A stretch of DNA of 64,000 bases from Bacillus sp. FSL H8-0547. GTDB lineage: Bacteria; Bacillota; Bacilli; Bacillales; Bacillaceae. Below, piece by piece: positions 25,730-34,093 of the stretch. The notes below the pieces were generated by a model. It saw nothing but the letters and a program-made list of their open reading frames with translations, did no database searches and had not been told where the DNA came from. The stretch's first letter is position 1. Each line of letters opens with the position of its first letter. The translations under genes were made by a program, and so were the position numbers. The stretch lies in assembly GCA_038002745.1 (NCBI GenBank), contig JBBODD010000001.1, forward strand, positions 3,410,001-3,474,000, read 5' to 3'.

Positions 25730-26365
25730 ATGTTTGTCAAAAGCACAATGATACCGAAAAACCGGACGGTACATGCAGAAGCAGGCGATTCATTAAAAAC
25801 AGTTCTTGAAAAATTGGAGCATCATAAGATTGACGGTGTTCCTGTCCTAAAAGGGGCAGCATACATAGGCATTGTCACGAGATTTCATCTTTATGAAGAG
25901 TTTTTCCAGTCAGAATTGAAAAAAGAAGCCTTTCTTTCTGAAAAAAAGGCTGAGGACATTGCTGTACACACTGACGTTTATCTTGAAGGCGAAGAAATTT
26001 TTGAAAATACGCTCCTGCAGCTGAAGGATTATCCCCTGATTGCTGTAGTCGGCGAGGAAAAAGAATTCCTCGGAATCGTGACGCGTTATGATGTGCTTGA
26101 ACAATTTCAAAGTGCTTTTGGAATGAACAAAAAGGGTGTAAGAATTGCTTTTACATCTGTGGAAACAGAAGGCAGGATTGCGAGGCTGACTGAACTTGCG
26201 AGACAATTTCATGAAGATATTATTTCTCTGGTTACGTTTGATGAAACAGAGAGCATGGTCAGAAGAATCGTCATGAAAATTGAGAAAAAGGACAATATAG
26301 ACAGGTTCATTGAACGAATTGAAAAAGCCGGCTTCCGGATACTGGACATTCACGAAGATGAATAA
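25730..26365 (+). CDS. CBS-pair plus ACT-like protein (CbpA-type, possible c-di-AMP binder)
   Basis: 211-residue cytoplasmic protein. Two CBS motifs (VHAEAGDSLKTVLEKLEHH to GIVTRFHLYEEF; then DYPLIAVVGEEKEFLGIVTR) are followed by an ACT-like fold (VRIAFTSVETEGRIARLTELA). This order matches Listeria CbpA-type c-di-AMP-binding proteins; nucleotide binding is inferred from architecture only. GGGGTGATGCG precedes the start. Not part of the B. subtilis order at this place. Confidence 0.78.
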   Translation: MFVKSTMIPKNRTVHAEAGDSLKTVLEKLEHHKIDGVPVLKGAAYIGIVTRFHLYEEFFQSELKKEAFLSEKKAEDIAVHTDVYLEGEEIFENTLLQLKDYPLIAVVGEEKEFLGIVTRYDVLEQFQSAFGMNKKGVRIAFTSVETEGRIARLTELARQFHEDIISLVTFDETESMVRRIVMKIEKKDNIDRFIERIEKAGFRILDIHEDE

Positions 26366-26367
26366 AG

Positions 26368-26409
26368 CTCCCTTCCCTGCATATAAAGATGTGGGGGAGG
26401 GGTTTTTTT
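26368..26409 (+). terminator. Terminator whose right arm is also a Shine-Dalgarno
   Basis: CTCCCTTCCCTGCAT (26368-26382) pairs with ATGTGGGGGAGGGG (26389-26402) with G-U pairs, then seven T. The right arm contains GGAGGGG, placed 5 bp before a TTG start codon at 26408. Confidence 0.65.
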
Positions 26410-26776
26410 GTTCAGTTTGCTGCTGCGCCTTATCGCAGGCTTTGCTGCCGGGAGTGTGTCCTGCTTCTTTCTTCCGGTTCGTCTGCCTTTTCATTTTCCT
26501 GAATTCATTATGGGGCTTGCCCTGTTTCCGGGCAGATCCTTTTTGGGCATGGTTTTTTTTACGGTCTCCTTTATTCTTCACGCATCCTTGCTTAAAGAAG
26601 CTGTTATGAATGGAAGGAAGCTAGTAAAATCGGCAGTTTCCTTTTGTGTTTTTTTGAATTTTGCCCTATTAGCCCAAATTGGCATCTGGCAAACAGCCGG
26701 AATAGCCTGTGTTACCGCCATCTACAGTCTCTCATCCTATTTCCTGCACAGACAGCACCCGAAAAGAGCGCATTGA
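26408..26776 (+). CDS. Small hydrophobic membrane protein of unknown function
   Basis: 122 residues with about four transmembrane segments (for example LLLRLIAGFAAGSVSCFFL, FFTVSFILHASLL, FLNFALLAQIGIW) and a basic C-terminus. Family not recognised. The start is TTG at 26408 with a strong GGAGGGG 5 bp upstream, which also forms the arm of the terminator-like hairpin after the CBS gene. Hydrophobicity pattern and ribosome site support it as real; the rare start keeps confidence moderate. Confidence 0.6.
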   Translation: MFSLLLRLIAGFAAGSVSCFFLPVRLPFHFPEFIMGLALFPGRSFLGMVFFTVSFILHASLLKEAVMNGRKLVKSAVSFCVFLNFALLAQIGIWQTAGIACVTAIYSLSSYFLHRQHPKRAH

Positions 26777-26839
26777 AAGAAACCTGCCCCGTTATATCAG
26801 AAAATACCAGAAAACAGACTATTCAACTGTTATACAAAG

Positions 26840-26868
26840 TTTACACAAGGTGTTTAATCCTATATACT
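26840..26868 (+). promoter_or_regulatory. Promoter of the LitR/CarH-type regulator with overlapping dyad
   Basis: TTTACA (26840-26845), 17 bp, TATACT (26863-26868). The -35 region overlaps TATACAAAG and TTTACAC-AAG-GTGTTTA, an imperfect dyad of TGTACA-like half-sites, so self-repression in the dark is plausible for this family. Confidence 0.6.
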
Positions 26869-26904
26869 TTGATTACAGTGATTTTTGTAATTGGAGGATT
26901 TGAT

Positions 26905-27822
26905 ATGTCCAGTCAAGAAGGCAAATACAACATAAAGGCAGTCTCCAAAATGCTTGGAATCCAGCCGGGAACCCTTAGAGCCTGGGAAAGACGCTATAAC
27001 ATGATTGCACCGGTCAGAAATGATTCCGGCCACCGCTTATATACAGAAGAACACATAAAAATTTTAAAATGGCTGATCACAAAGGTGAATAAAGGGTTTA
27101 CGATCAGCCAGGCTGTCAATCTTCTTGAACACAGCGAACTGCCTTCAGAAGACCCTGTCAGCGTCTCAGCTGCACCTGATGTCGACCGGTCGATGGATTT
27201 AACGGAGGAGCTTCTGACTGCGCTGCTGTCTTTTGATGAGAACACCGCCCATGAGCTGCTTAACAGAGCCTTCAGCCTTTACTCGATTGATAAAGTGCTT
27301 ATCGATATCCTCGGAACGCTGCTTGTTAAAATAGGAGATCTGTGGGAGAACGGGAAAATTACATCTGCCCATGAGCATTTTGCTTCCTCTTTTCTCAGAT
27401 CAAGAATCGGCATCATCCTTCATACTCTTCCGGTAAACGGACTGCTTCCCAAAGTGGTATCCGTGTGCGGACCGGGTGAATGGCATGAACTTGGCCTGTT
27501 GATTTTCACCCTCTATCTGCGGAGAAAAGGGTTTGAGGTCATTTATTTAGGGACAAGCATTGCAGACGGAGATATAGATATTGTTCTGGGTGAAGTGAAC
27601 CCGAAATTTCTTTTCTACTCCTGCACCCTGCAGGAAAATGTTGAAAAGACAATTGCATCTGCAGATGAACTCAGAGGAAAGCATGAACATCTGATTATTG
27701 GACTTGGAGGAAACGGCTTTAATAAGGTTTCAAGAGATGTCATGAAGCCATATGAGAGCATGTTTGTCGGCAATACAAAACAAGAGTGGGACACCTGGCT
27801 GAAAGAACGGCTGTCTGTCTGA
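26905..27822 (+). CDS. LitR/CarH-family MerR regulator with B12-binding photosensory domain
   Basis: 305-residue regulator. The N-terminal MerR helix-turn-helix (VSKMLGIQPGTLRAWERRY, residues 13-31) is followed by the B12-binding cap and Rossmann domains. The AdoCbl signature of CarH is complete: Trp147 and Glu157-His158 in LWENGKITSAHEH, and the lower-ligand motif Glu192-x-His194-x-x-Gly197 in GEWHELG. CarH/LitR proteins repress in the dark as AdoCbl tetramers and release DNA on light-driven Co-C cleavage. The ATG at 26905 follows TTGGAGG; upstream in-frame sequence from 26644 overlaps the previous gene and is not coding. No carotenoid or photolyase gene is adjacent. Confidence 0.9.
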   Translation: MSSQEGKYNIKAVSKMLGIQPGTLRAWERRYNMIAPVRNDSGHRLYTEEHIKILKWLITKVNKGFTISQAVNLLEHSELPSEDPVSVSAAPDVDRSMDLTEELLTALLSFDENTAHELLNRAFSLYSIDKVLIDILGTLLVKIGDLWENGKITSAHEHFASSFLRSRIGIILHTLPVNGLLPKVVSVCGPGEWHELGLLIFTLYLRRKGFEVIYLGTSIADGDIDIVLGEVNPKFLFYSCTLQENVEKTIASADELRGKHEHLIIGLGGNGFNKVSRDVMKPYESMFVGNTKQEWDTWLKERLSV

Positions 27823-27943
27823 AACATTTTGCTTGTCTAAACCTGTCCGGCAGGTGTAAACTTGCTGAAAATCAGGCGAACCATCCCGCCTGCAATTCAT
27901 ATGATAAAGAAAAAAGTACGTTCTGACGGCAGGAGGGTAAGGG

Positions 27944-28546
27944 ATGCGGCTAGAGCGATTGAACTATAACAAGATCAAAATCTTCTTAACCATAGATGAT
28001 TTAATGGACAGAGGACTGACAAAAGAAGACTTGTGGAAAGACTCTCTGAAAGTGCATCAGCTTTTCAGGGAAATGATGGACGAAGCAAGTGAGGAGCTTG
28101 GATTTGAAGCGAGCGGCCCAATTGCCGTAGAGGTTTATTCTCTTCAGGCGCAAGGCATGGTGATCATCGTCACCAAAAACCATGAAGAAGAAGAATCAGA
28201 TGAAGATTATGCGGATGACTATATTGAAATGCAGGTGAAGCTGGATCAGAATTGCGACATTGTGTATGAATTTAATGATTTTGAAGACATTATCCAGCTG
28301 ACAAATGCTCTTTATTCACAGGGTCTGAAGGAAGGAACAGTCTACTCATACCAAAACCGTTTTTTTCTTATACTCGATGAACACCAGCCAATACATGTCG
28401 ATACGCTTGTATCCATTATCGCAGAATACGGCAATCCGTCGATGATTTCCATCCATTACTTACATGAGTACGGCAAGTGCCTGCTTGAAGACTTCGCTGT
28501 AGAAAAGCTGTATTCCTATTACTGGAAGAAAAACCCGCAGTCTTAA
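27944..28546 (+). CDS. mecB: Adaptor protein MecB/YpbH (MecA family)
   Basis: 200-residue adaptor of the MecA family, which delivers substrates such as competence factors to ClpC. The family N-terminus MRLERLNYNKIKIFLTIDDL is intact. An acidic linker (EEEESDEDYADDYIE) separates the substrate-binding and ClpC-binding halves. YpbH is the B. subtilis paralogue at this locus. The start follows GGAGGG. A terminator overlaps the 3' end of the gene. Confidence 0.93.
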   Translation: MRLERLNYNKIKIFLTIDDLMDRGLTKEDLWKDSLKVHQLFREMMDEASEELGFEASGPIAVEVYSLQAQGMVIIVTKNHEEEESDEDYADDYIEMQVKLDQNCDIVYEFNDFEDIIQLTNALYSQGLKEGTVYSYQNRFFLILDEHQPIHVDTLVSIIAEYGNPSMISIHYLHEYGKCLLEDFAVEKLYSYYWKKNPQS

Positions 28547-28567
28547 TTAGACTTCGGGTTCTTCTTT
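28526..28567 (+). terminator. Terminator overlapping the end of mecB
   Basis: AAGAA-AACCCG-AGTCT arms (28526-28543) pair with AGACT-CGGGTT-CTTCTT (28549-28567) with one mismatch around TAATT. The last codons of mecB form the left arm. Confidence 0.75.
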
Positions 28568-28693
28568 AAATAAAAATGTCTTACTATTCAAAGCTTTCGA
28601 ACTTTATTTATGTGTTTAAACCCTGTTTTATCCATATCCGCCACTTCATTGAAATCGCTTACAAAAATACGTTTTCTTTTCGCTATTTCTACT

Positions 28694-28721
28694 TTGCAGA
28701 AAAGGGCCAAAGGTGTATACT
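28694..28721 (+). promoter_or_regulatory. Sigma-A promoter of gudB
   Basis: TTGCAG (28694-28699), 16 bp, TATACT (28716-28721), about 55 bp before the start codon. Confidence 0.55.
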
Positions 28722-28779
28722 ATGTCATGAAAGGTGGACATTCCACCCATCCTGAAGAGACAGTAGGAGGTTTACTGCG

Positions 28780-30051
28780 ATGGTAGCCGAAAAGAGCACC
28801 AATCATAAACGAGAAAAGCATGATGTGCTGAAATCAACACAAACGGTGATACATAAAGCCCTTGAGAAACTGGGTTATCCTGAAGAAGTGTATGAATTAC
28901 TAAAAGAACCGATGAGAATGATGACGGTAAAAATACCTGTTCGAATGGATGATGGTTCAGTTAAAATTTTTACTGGCTATCGCGCGCAGCATAATGATGC
29001 AGTAGGGCCTACAAAGGGCGGAATCCGTTTCCATCCTGGCGTAACCGAAACTGAAGTTAAAGCGCTGTCAATCTGGATGAGTCTGAAGTGCGGAATTGTT
29101 GACTTGCCATACGGCGGAGGAAAAGGCGGAATCGTCTGCGATCCCCGTGATATGTCATTCCGTGAACTCGAGCGGCTCAGCCGCGGCTATGTAAGAGCAA
29201 TCAGCCAGATTGTCGGTCCGACAAAAGATATTCCGGCACCGGATGTTTTTACTAATTCACAGATTATGGCCTGGATGATGGATGAATACAGCCGCATCGA
29301 TGAATTTAACTCTCCGGGATTTATTACAGGAAAACCTCTTGTACTTGGCGGTTCGCACGGACGTGAATCAGCTACAGCTAAAGGTGTTACGATCTGTATT
29401 CATGAAGCTGCAAAGAAGAAGGGCATTGAGCTGAAAGGGGCGCGGGTTGTCGTTCAGGGCTTCGGCAATGCGGGAAGCTACCTTGCGAAATTCATGCATG
29501 ATGCAGGAGCCAAAGTCATTGGAATCTCCGATGCGTACGGCGGTCTTCACGATCCTGATGGTCTTGATATCGACTACCTTCTTGACCGCAGAGACAGTTT
29601 TGGTACAGTGACAAAGTTATTTAATGATACGATTACAAATAAAGAGCTGCTTGAGCTGGATTGCGACATTCTTGTACCTGCAGCGATTGAAAACCAGATT
29701 ACAGAAGAAAACGCCCATCTCATCCGCGCAAGCATCGTTGTTGAGGCGGCAAACGGACCAACAACGATTGAAGGTACTCAAATTCTGACTGACCGCGGCA
29801 TTCTGCTCGTTCCTGATGTGCTTGCAAGTGCTGGCGGAGTTACGGTTTCATACTTTGAGTGGGTTCAGAATAATCAGGGCTACTACTGGACGGAAGAAGA
29901 AGTTGAGGAAAAGCTCGAAAAAGTTATGGTCAAATCCTTCAATAATATCTACGAAGCGTCACAGACAAGACGGGTCGATATGCGCCTTGCTGCCTACATG
30001 GTGGGTGTCCGCAAAATGGCGGAAGCATCAAGGTTCAGAGGCTGGATTTAA
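28780..30051 (+). CDS. gudB: NAD-specific glutamate dehydrogenase GudB
   Basis: 423-residue hexameric catabolic glutamate dehydrogenase. Substrate and catalytic motifs: GPTKGGIRFHP, MSLKCGIVDLPYGGGKGG with the catalytic Lys, and PAPDVFTNSQIMAW. The NAD-binding motif is VVQGFGNAGSYLAKF. The segment TETEVKALSIWMSLK carries a single VKA, so the 9-bp duplication that inactivates gudB in B. subtilis 168 is absent and the enzyme should be active. AGGAGG precedes the start. Confidence 0.96.
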   Translation: MVAEKSTNHKREKHDVLKSTQTVIHKALEKLGYPEEVYELLKEPMRMMTVKIPVRMDDGSVKIFTGYRAQHNDAVGPTKGGIRFHPGVTETEVKALSIWMSLKCGIVDLPYGGGKGGIVCDPRDMSFRELERLSRGYVRAISQIVGPTKDIPAPDVFTNSQIMAWMMDEYSRIDEFNSPGFITGKPLVLGGSHGRESATAKGVTICIHEAAKKKGIELKGARVVVQGFGNAGSYLAKFMHDAGAKVIGISDAYGGLHDPDGLDIDYLLDRRDSFGTVTKLFNDTITNKELLELDCDILVPAAIENQITEENAHLIRASIVVEAANGPTTIEGTQILTDRGILLVPDVLASAGGVTVSYFEWVQNNQGYYWTEEEVEEKLEKVMVKSFNNIYEASQTRRVDMRLAAYMVGVRKMAEASRFRGWI

Positions 30052-30072
30052 GTTAATTGTTTGCAACTGTTC

Positions 30073-30109
30073 AAAAAATCTCCTATCATTACCGGTAGGA
30101 GATTTTTTT
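30073..30109 (+). terminator. Terminator after gudB
   Basis: AAAAAATCTCCTA (30073-30085) pairs with TAGGAGATTTTTT (30096-30108). Confidence 0.88.
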
Positions 30110-30150
30110 GCATGTAGAAAAAGTAGAAATTCAGAAATTCAGGAGTGAAC

Positions 30151-31128
30151 ATGGTGAAAAAAGAAGAGGTCATCATTATCGGAGGAGGTCCATGCGGACT
30201 TGCGGCGGCACTTGCTTTAAAAGAAAAAGGGATTGATGCCCTTATTATAGAAAAAGGAAATATTGTCAATTCCATTTATCATTATCCTACTCACCAGACT
30301 TTTTTCAGTACAGCCGAGAAGCTGGAAATAGGAGACATTCCGTTTATTACTGAAAACAGGAAGCCGTACAGAATTCAGGCGCTTGCCTATTACCGTGATG
30401 TAGTAAGGCGCAGCAGTCTGAGAATTCATGCTTTTGAAAAGGTGACAGGCGTCACGAAGGAAGGTCAGTCCTTTATTGTTTCAACATCAAAGGATACATA
30501 CAATGCAGATTACGTCATTGTCGCAACGGGATATTATGATCATCCTAACTATATGAACATTGAGGGTGAGGACCTTCCAAAGGTGTTTCATTACTTTAAA
30601 GAGGGTCATCCTTTTTTTGATAAGGATGTCGTTGTTGTGGGCGGAAAAAACTCAAGCGTCGATGCGGCGCTTGAACTGGTGCACTCAGGGGCGAGAGTCA
30701 CGGTTATTTACAGGGGCCAAACGTATTCGCCGAGTGTTAAGCCTTGGATTCTACCTGAATTTGAAGCGCTTGTCAGAAACGGAACCATTAAAATGGAATT
30801 TCATTCACTCTTAAAGCGGATAACAGAGGATGCAGTTGTCTATGAAAAAGACTGCAAAGAAGAAGTGACGATCCGAAATGATTTTGTCTTTGCGATGACA
30901 GGCTATCATCCGGATCATTCTTTCTTGACCAAAATGGGTGTGGACATTGATCCCGCTACAGGACGTCCTGCTTTTTCAGAAGATACAATGGAAACAAATG
31001 AAGCTGGCATTTATATTGCGGGCGTCATCGCTGCAGGCAATAACGCGAATGAAATTTTTATAGAAAACGGCCGTTTCCATGGCGGACTGATTGCAGAGGA
31101 TATCGCAGCAAAAAAAGACATCACTTGA
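30151..31128 (+). CDS. ypdA: YpdA/Bdr, bacillithiol disulfide reductase-type flavoprotein
   Basis: 325-residue FAD/NAD(P)H flavoprotein of the YpdA family, which reduces bacillithiol disulfide. The FAD-binding GGGPCGLAAALALKEKG carries the family Cys (residue 14 or so) and the second nucleotide motif is VVVGGKNSSVDAALEL. The C-terminal GIYIAGVIAAGNNANEIFIENG closes the FAD site. The ATG at 30151 is 5 bp from AGGAG; the upstream GTG overlaps that site. Presence of this enzyme implies bacillithiol as the low-molecular-weight thiol. Confidence 0.93.
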   Translation: MVKKEEVIIIGGGPCGLAAALALKEKGIDALIIEKGNIVNSIYHYPTHQTFFSTAEKLEIGDIPFITENRKPYRIQALAYYRDVVRRSSLRIHAFEKVTGVTKEGQSFIVSTSKDTYNADYVIVATGYYDHPNYMNIEGEDLPKVFHYFKEGHPFFDKDVVVVGGKNSSVDAALELVHSGARVTVIYRGQTYSPSVKPWILPEFEALVRNGTIKMEFHSLLKRITEDAVVYEKDCKEEVTIRNDFVFAMTGYHPDHSFLTKMGVDIDPATGRPAFSEDTMETNEAGIYIAGVIAAGNNANEIFIENGRFHGGLIAEDIAAKKDIT

Positions 31129-31148
31129 TGAGGTGATGTCTTTTTTTT
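31111..31148. terminator. Terminator between ypdA and ansA
   Basis: AAAAAAGACATCAC (31111-31124) pairs with GTGATGTCTTTTTTTT (31133-31148). It overlaps the ypdA stop and, being A-rich on its left, can act in both directions between the convergent genes. Confidence 0.88.
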
Positions 31149-31158
31149 GCATCTTATT

Positions 31159-32127
31159 TTAGAAAGAGAAAATCTCCTGAATTTCACTTGCATCCTGTGT
31201 CGTTTCAAGAGCGATCATGAGTTTCAGGCGGGCTTTTTGCCCGTTAAGGCCGTTGCTGAAGATGATTCCTGCTTCTTTCAGTGTTTTTCCTCCGCCTTCG
31301 TAAGAATATATGTCCTGTACGATTCCGTTAAAGCATCTTGAAACAATGACGATTTTAACGCCTGCCTTCATCAGCATGGCAAGTGAAGGCATCAAGGTTG
31401 GCGGCAGGTTGCCCTGTCCGAGCGCCTCAATGACAAGACCGTCAGGCTTCACTTCGGCAATTGCCTTCAGGATGGTGTCGTCCATTCCTGCATAAGCTTT
31501 GAGAAGCATAACCTGTTTCGTGAGATGATCGGCTTTAAGATGAGTGCGGTTTACGGGTTTATGATGAAAGGATACTCCGCGCTTGTTGACAATTCCAATC
31601 GGTCCGTACTGGGGACTTTGGAAGGTGGCTACATTGCTGGTATGGGTCTTGGTCGCATTTTTTGCTGAGTGCACCTCATCATTCATCACCACAAGCACGC
31701 CCATATCTGCAGCTTCAGTGCTTGCAGCAACTTGAATAGATGACACGAGATTATAAAGCCCGTCCGATCCCAGCTCATTGCTGGATCGCATAGCGCCTGT
31801 TATGACAACGGGGATCTTCACATTCAGGGTCAGGTCAAGAAAGTATGCGGTTTCTTCCAGTGTATCCGTTCCGTGTGTAATGACAATTCCATCTATTTGA
31901 TCTTTTTGGCATGCTTTTTCGATCGTTTCCTTAAGTTCGAGCATTTCTTTTGGCGTGATGTGCGGTGACGGCAGATAAAAAAGTTCCTTTGAAGTTATCA
32001 CAATATCGTTAAACGTAAGCAAATGCTTAAGCAGCGGATTGGATTCGCCCTGCTTTACCTCGCCGGTTGTTTCATCCTCGCTCATCGAAATGGTTCCGCC
32101 TGTATGGATGACAAAAATATGTTTCAT
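31159..32127 (-). CDS. ansA: L-asparaginase AnsA
   Basis: 322-residue asparaginase that hydrolyses asparagine to aspartate and ammonia. The two catalytic threonine motifs are present: HTGGTISMSE at residues 8-17 and THGTDTLEETAYFLD near residue 85. There is no signal peptide, so it is cytoplasmic. In B. subtilis ansA is followed by the aspartase gene ansB and controlled by ansR; neither is present here, so its regulation differs. Confidence 0.93.
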   Translation of the reverse strand: MKHIFVIHTGGTISMSEDETTGEVKQGESNPLLKHLLTFNDIVITSKELFYLPSPHITPKEMLELKETIEKACQKDQIDGIVITHGTDTLEETAYFLDLTLNVKIPVVITGAMRSSNELGSDGLYNLVSSIQVAASTEAADMGVLVVMNDEVHSAKNATKTHTSNVATFQSPQYGPIGIVNKRGVSFHHKPVNRTHLKADHLTKQVMLLKAYAGMDDTILKAIAEVKPDGLVIEALGQGNLPPTLMPSLAMLMKAGVKIVIVSRCFNGIVQDIYSYEGGGKTLKEAGIIFSNGLNGQKARLKLMIALETTQDASEIQEIFSF

Positions 32128-32232
32128 AAGCCCCTCCGGTTGTTCAATATCTTTTCTCTCAATTCATTTTCAATTTTACGATAACATGATACCATTATAA
32201 ATAGAAGAATTTTGAAGAAAGAAGGCCTGCGG

Positions 32233-32907
32233 ATGATTGCCATTATTTCTGCCGGCATAGCCCCTGGCTTAGCCATTTTAAGTTACTTTTATTTAAAAGA
32301 CCAATATGAAGCAGAGCCCATTTATATGGTGTTCCGGTCATTTGCATTCGGGGCGCTGCTTGTTTTTCCGATCATGTTTATTCAGTATGTGCTTGAGACG
32401 GAACAGATCATTGATTCTAAGGTGCTCCTGGCTTTTTTCTCGAGCGGACTTCTGGAAGAATTTTTCAAATGGTTTATTTTGTTTGTCACCATCTATCCGC
32501 ACGTTCATTTTGATGAACATTACGACGGCATTGTGTACGGGGTCGCTTCATCACTGGGCTTTGCTACACTTGAAAATATTTTATACTTAATCGGAAACGG
32601 ACTTGAATTTGCCGTCGGCCGCGCGCTTCTGCCGGTTTCCAGCCATGCATTATTTGGAGTGATTATGGGCTATTACATGGGAAAAGGAAAGTTTTCCGAG
32701 CTCTCGGAAAAAAGAAAGTGGATTCTTTTTTCGTTAATGGTTCCCGTCATTTTGCATGGATTGTATGACTATATCCTTGTTGCACACAAGCTCTGGCCGC
32801 TTTATATGGTGCCATTTATGCTTTGTCTCTGGTGGTTTTCCCTTCATAAAGCAAAAAAAGCGAGAATGATTAAACATAACAAGTATGCAGTCGCTTTAAA
32901 ACAATAA
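32233..32907 (+). CDS. prsW: PrsW, site-1 protease for anti-sigma factor RsiW
   Basis: 224-residue polytopic membrane protease that starts regulated proteolysis of RsiW and thereby activates SigW under envelope stress. Conserved elements: [25 protein letters not shown], the glutamate pair in [38 protein letters not shown] with the third acidic motif, and [15 protein letters not shown] with a His. The ATG at 32233 is chosen because AAGAAAGAAGG lies 8 bp upstream; a TTG at 32212 is possible. Confidence 0.94.
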   Translation: MIAIISAGIAPGLAILSYFYLKDQYEAEPIYMVFRSFAFGALLVFPIMFIQYVLETEQIIDSKVLLAFFSSGLLEEFFKWFILFVTIYPHVHFDEHYDGIVYGVASSLGFATLENILYLIGNGLEFAVGRALLPVSSHALFGVIMGYYMGKGKFSELSEKRKWILFSLMVPVILHGLYDYILVAHKLWPLYMVPFMLCLWWFSLHKAKKARMIKHNKYAVALKQ

Positions 32908-32919
32908 AATACGGATCCG

Positions 32920-32952
32920 AAAAAGCAATCCTGCGGCAGGATTGCTTTTTTT
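32920..32952 (+). terminator. Terminator after prsW
   Basis: AAAAAGCAATCCTG (32920-32933), CGG loop, CAGGATTGCTTTTT (32937-32950). Confidence 0.9.
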
Positions 32953-33121
32953 GCGCATTGCGCCACCTGCGGAAAGTGCGGTTCAGCTTCAGGATTACAG
33001 CTGAACTGCCGTTTCCATTTTTCCTCCAAATGAACAGAACTTTTAAACATGCTGTATAAAATACCAATTAGTACAAAAAATACGTTGTAAGGAAATTCAT
33101 CAATCATGAGGAGGCAGCAGC

Positions 33122-34081
33122 ATGCAGAAAAAACGTTTCATTTGGATGACGGCGGGTGCAGTGATGATTGCCCTTGTTTTTCAATTAACGATTTTCAATC
33201 AAAATGAAGCCCATGCGTTTTCGGATCAAGTGATTCAAAAAGGCGCTGTTGGCGATGATGTTGTGGAACTGCAGGCAAGATTGCAGTACAACGGCTATTA
33301 TAACGGTTCAATTGACGGGGTGTATGGGTGGAGCACATACTGGGCGGTGCGCAATTTTCAATATGAATTTGGACTGAAAGAGATTGATGGTCTGGTCGGA
33401 GAAGCAACGAAGCATAAATTGTCACAGACTACAAAATACTACCGTGATTTTGTCCACAGACAGCTGAACAAAGGTAAAGATTTCACTCATTATGGCGGCG
33501 TGCCGCTCGACAGACAGGTTGCTCCTTCAAAAGAATATAAGGCGAAGCTTAAAGCGACCTACGGAAAAAAAGGCGGCCAAAAAGCGCCTGCAGGCCAGGC
33601 GCAGCAAAAGCAGCAGCCAAAAGCGCAGGCACCTCAGCAGAAGCAGCAGGCACAGCCAAAGAAGCAGGCTCAGCCTAAATCACAAAGCAAAGCAAAAACA
33701 ACGGCAGTCAATATGCCGGAAGGATTTTCACAAAATGATATTCAGCTGATGGCTAATGCAGTATACGGGGAAGCGCGCGGCGAACCTTATATCGGACAGG
33801 TTGCGGTTGCAGCGGTTATCATCAACCGTGTTGACAGTGCAACCTTCCCGAATACCGTGTCCGGTGTTATTTTTGAACCGCGGGCGTTCACAGCTGTAGC
33901 TGACGGCCAGATTTGGCTGACCCCAAACGACACAGCTAAAAAAGCAGTCATGGATGCGATCAACGGATGGGATCCGACTGAAGGGGCCATTTACTACTTT
34001 AACCCTGATACAGCTACAAGCGGATGGATTTGGGGACGTCCTCAAATTAAACAGATTGGAAAGCACATATTCTGTAATTAA
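33122..34081 (+). CDS. sleB: SleB, spore cortex-lytic enzyme
   Basis: 319-residue lytic transglycosylase that degrades spore cortex during germination. The signal peptide ends near NEAHAF (residue about 34). A PG_binding_1 domain (KGAVGDDVVELQARLQYNGY) is followed by a Gln/Lys/Pro/Ala-rich linker (about 150-195) and the Hydrolase_2 catalytic domain (LMANAVYGEARGEPYIGQVA with the catalytic Glu, to the end). A sigma-G-like element, TGAACA (33031), 18 bp, TATAAAA (33055), lies upstream with moderate match. ypeB follows and is needed for SleB function. Confidence 0.95.
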   Translation: MQKKRFIWMTAGAVMIALVFQLTIFNQNEAHAFSDQVIQKGAVGDDVVELQARLQYNGYYNGSIDGVYGWSTYWAVRNFQYEFGLKEIDGLVGEATKHKLSQTTKYYRDFVHRQLNKGKDFTHYGGVPLDRQVAPSKEYKAKLKATYGKKGGQKAPAGQAQQKQQPKAQAPQQKQQAQPKKQAQPKSQSKAKTTAVNMPEGFSQNDIQLMANAVYGEARGEPYIGQVAVAAVIINRVDSATFPNTVSGVIFEPRAFTAVADGQIWLTPNDTAKKAVMDAINGWDPTEGAIYYFNPDTATSGWIWGRPQIKQIGKHIFCN

Positions 34082-34093
34082 GAGGTGAACAAA

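Noticed and set aside
25910-26581. 223-codon minus-strand ORF
   Set aside because: Antisense to the CBS/ACT gene, low-complexity Lys/Phe-rich, no ribosome site.
26644-26904. 87-codon N-terminal extension of the LitR/CarH-type protein
   Set aside because: Covers the upstream membrane ORF, the promoter and ribosome site; the MerR domain begins right after ATG 26905.
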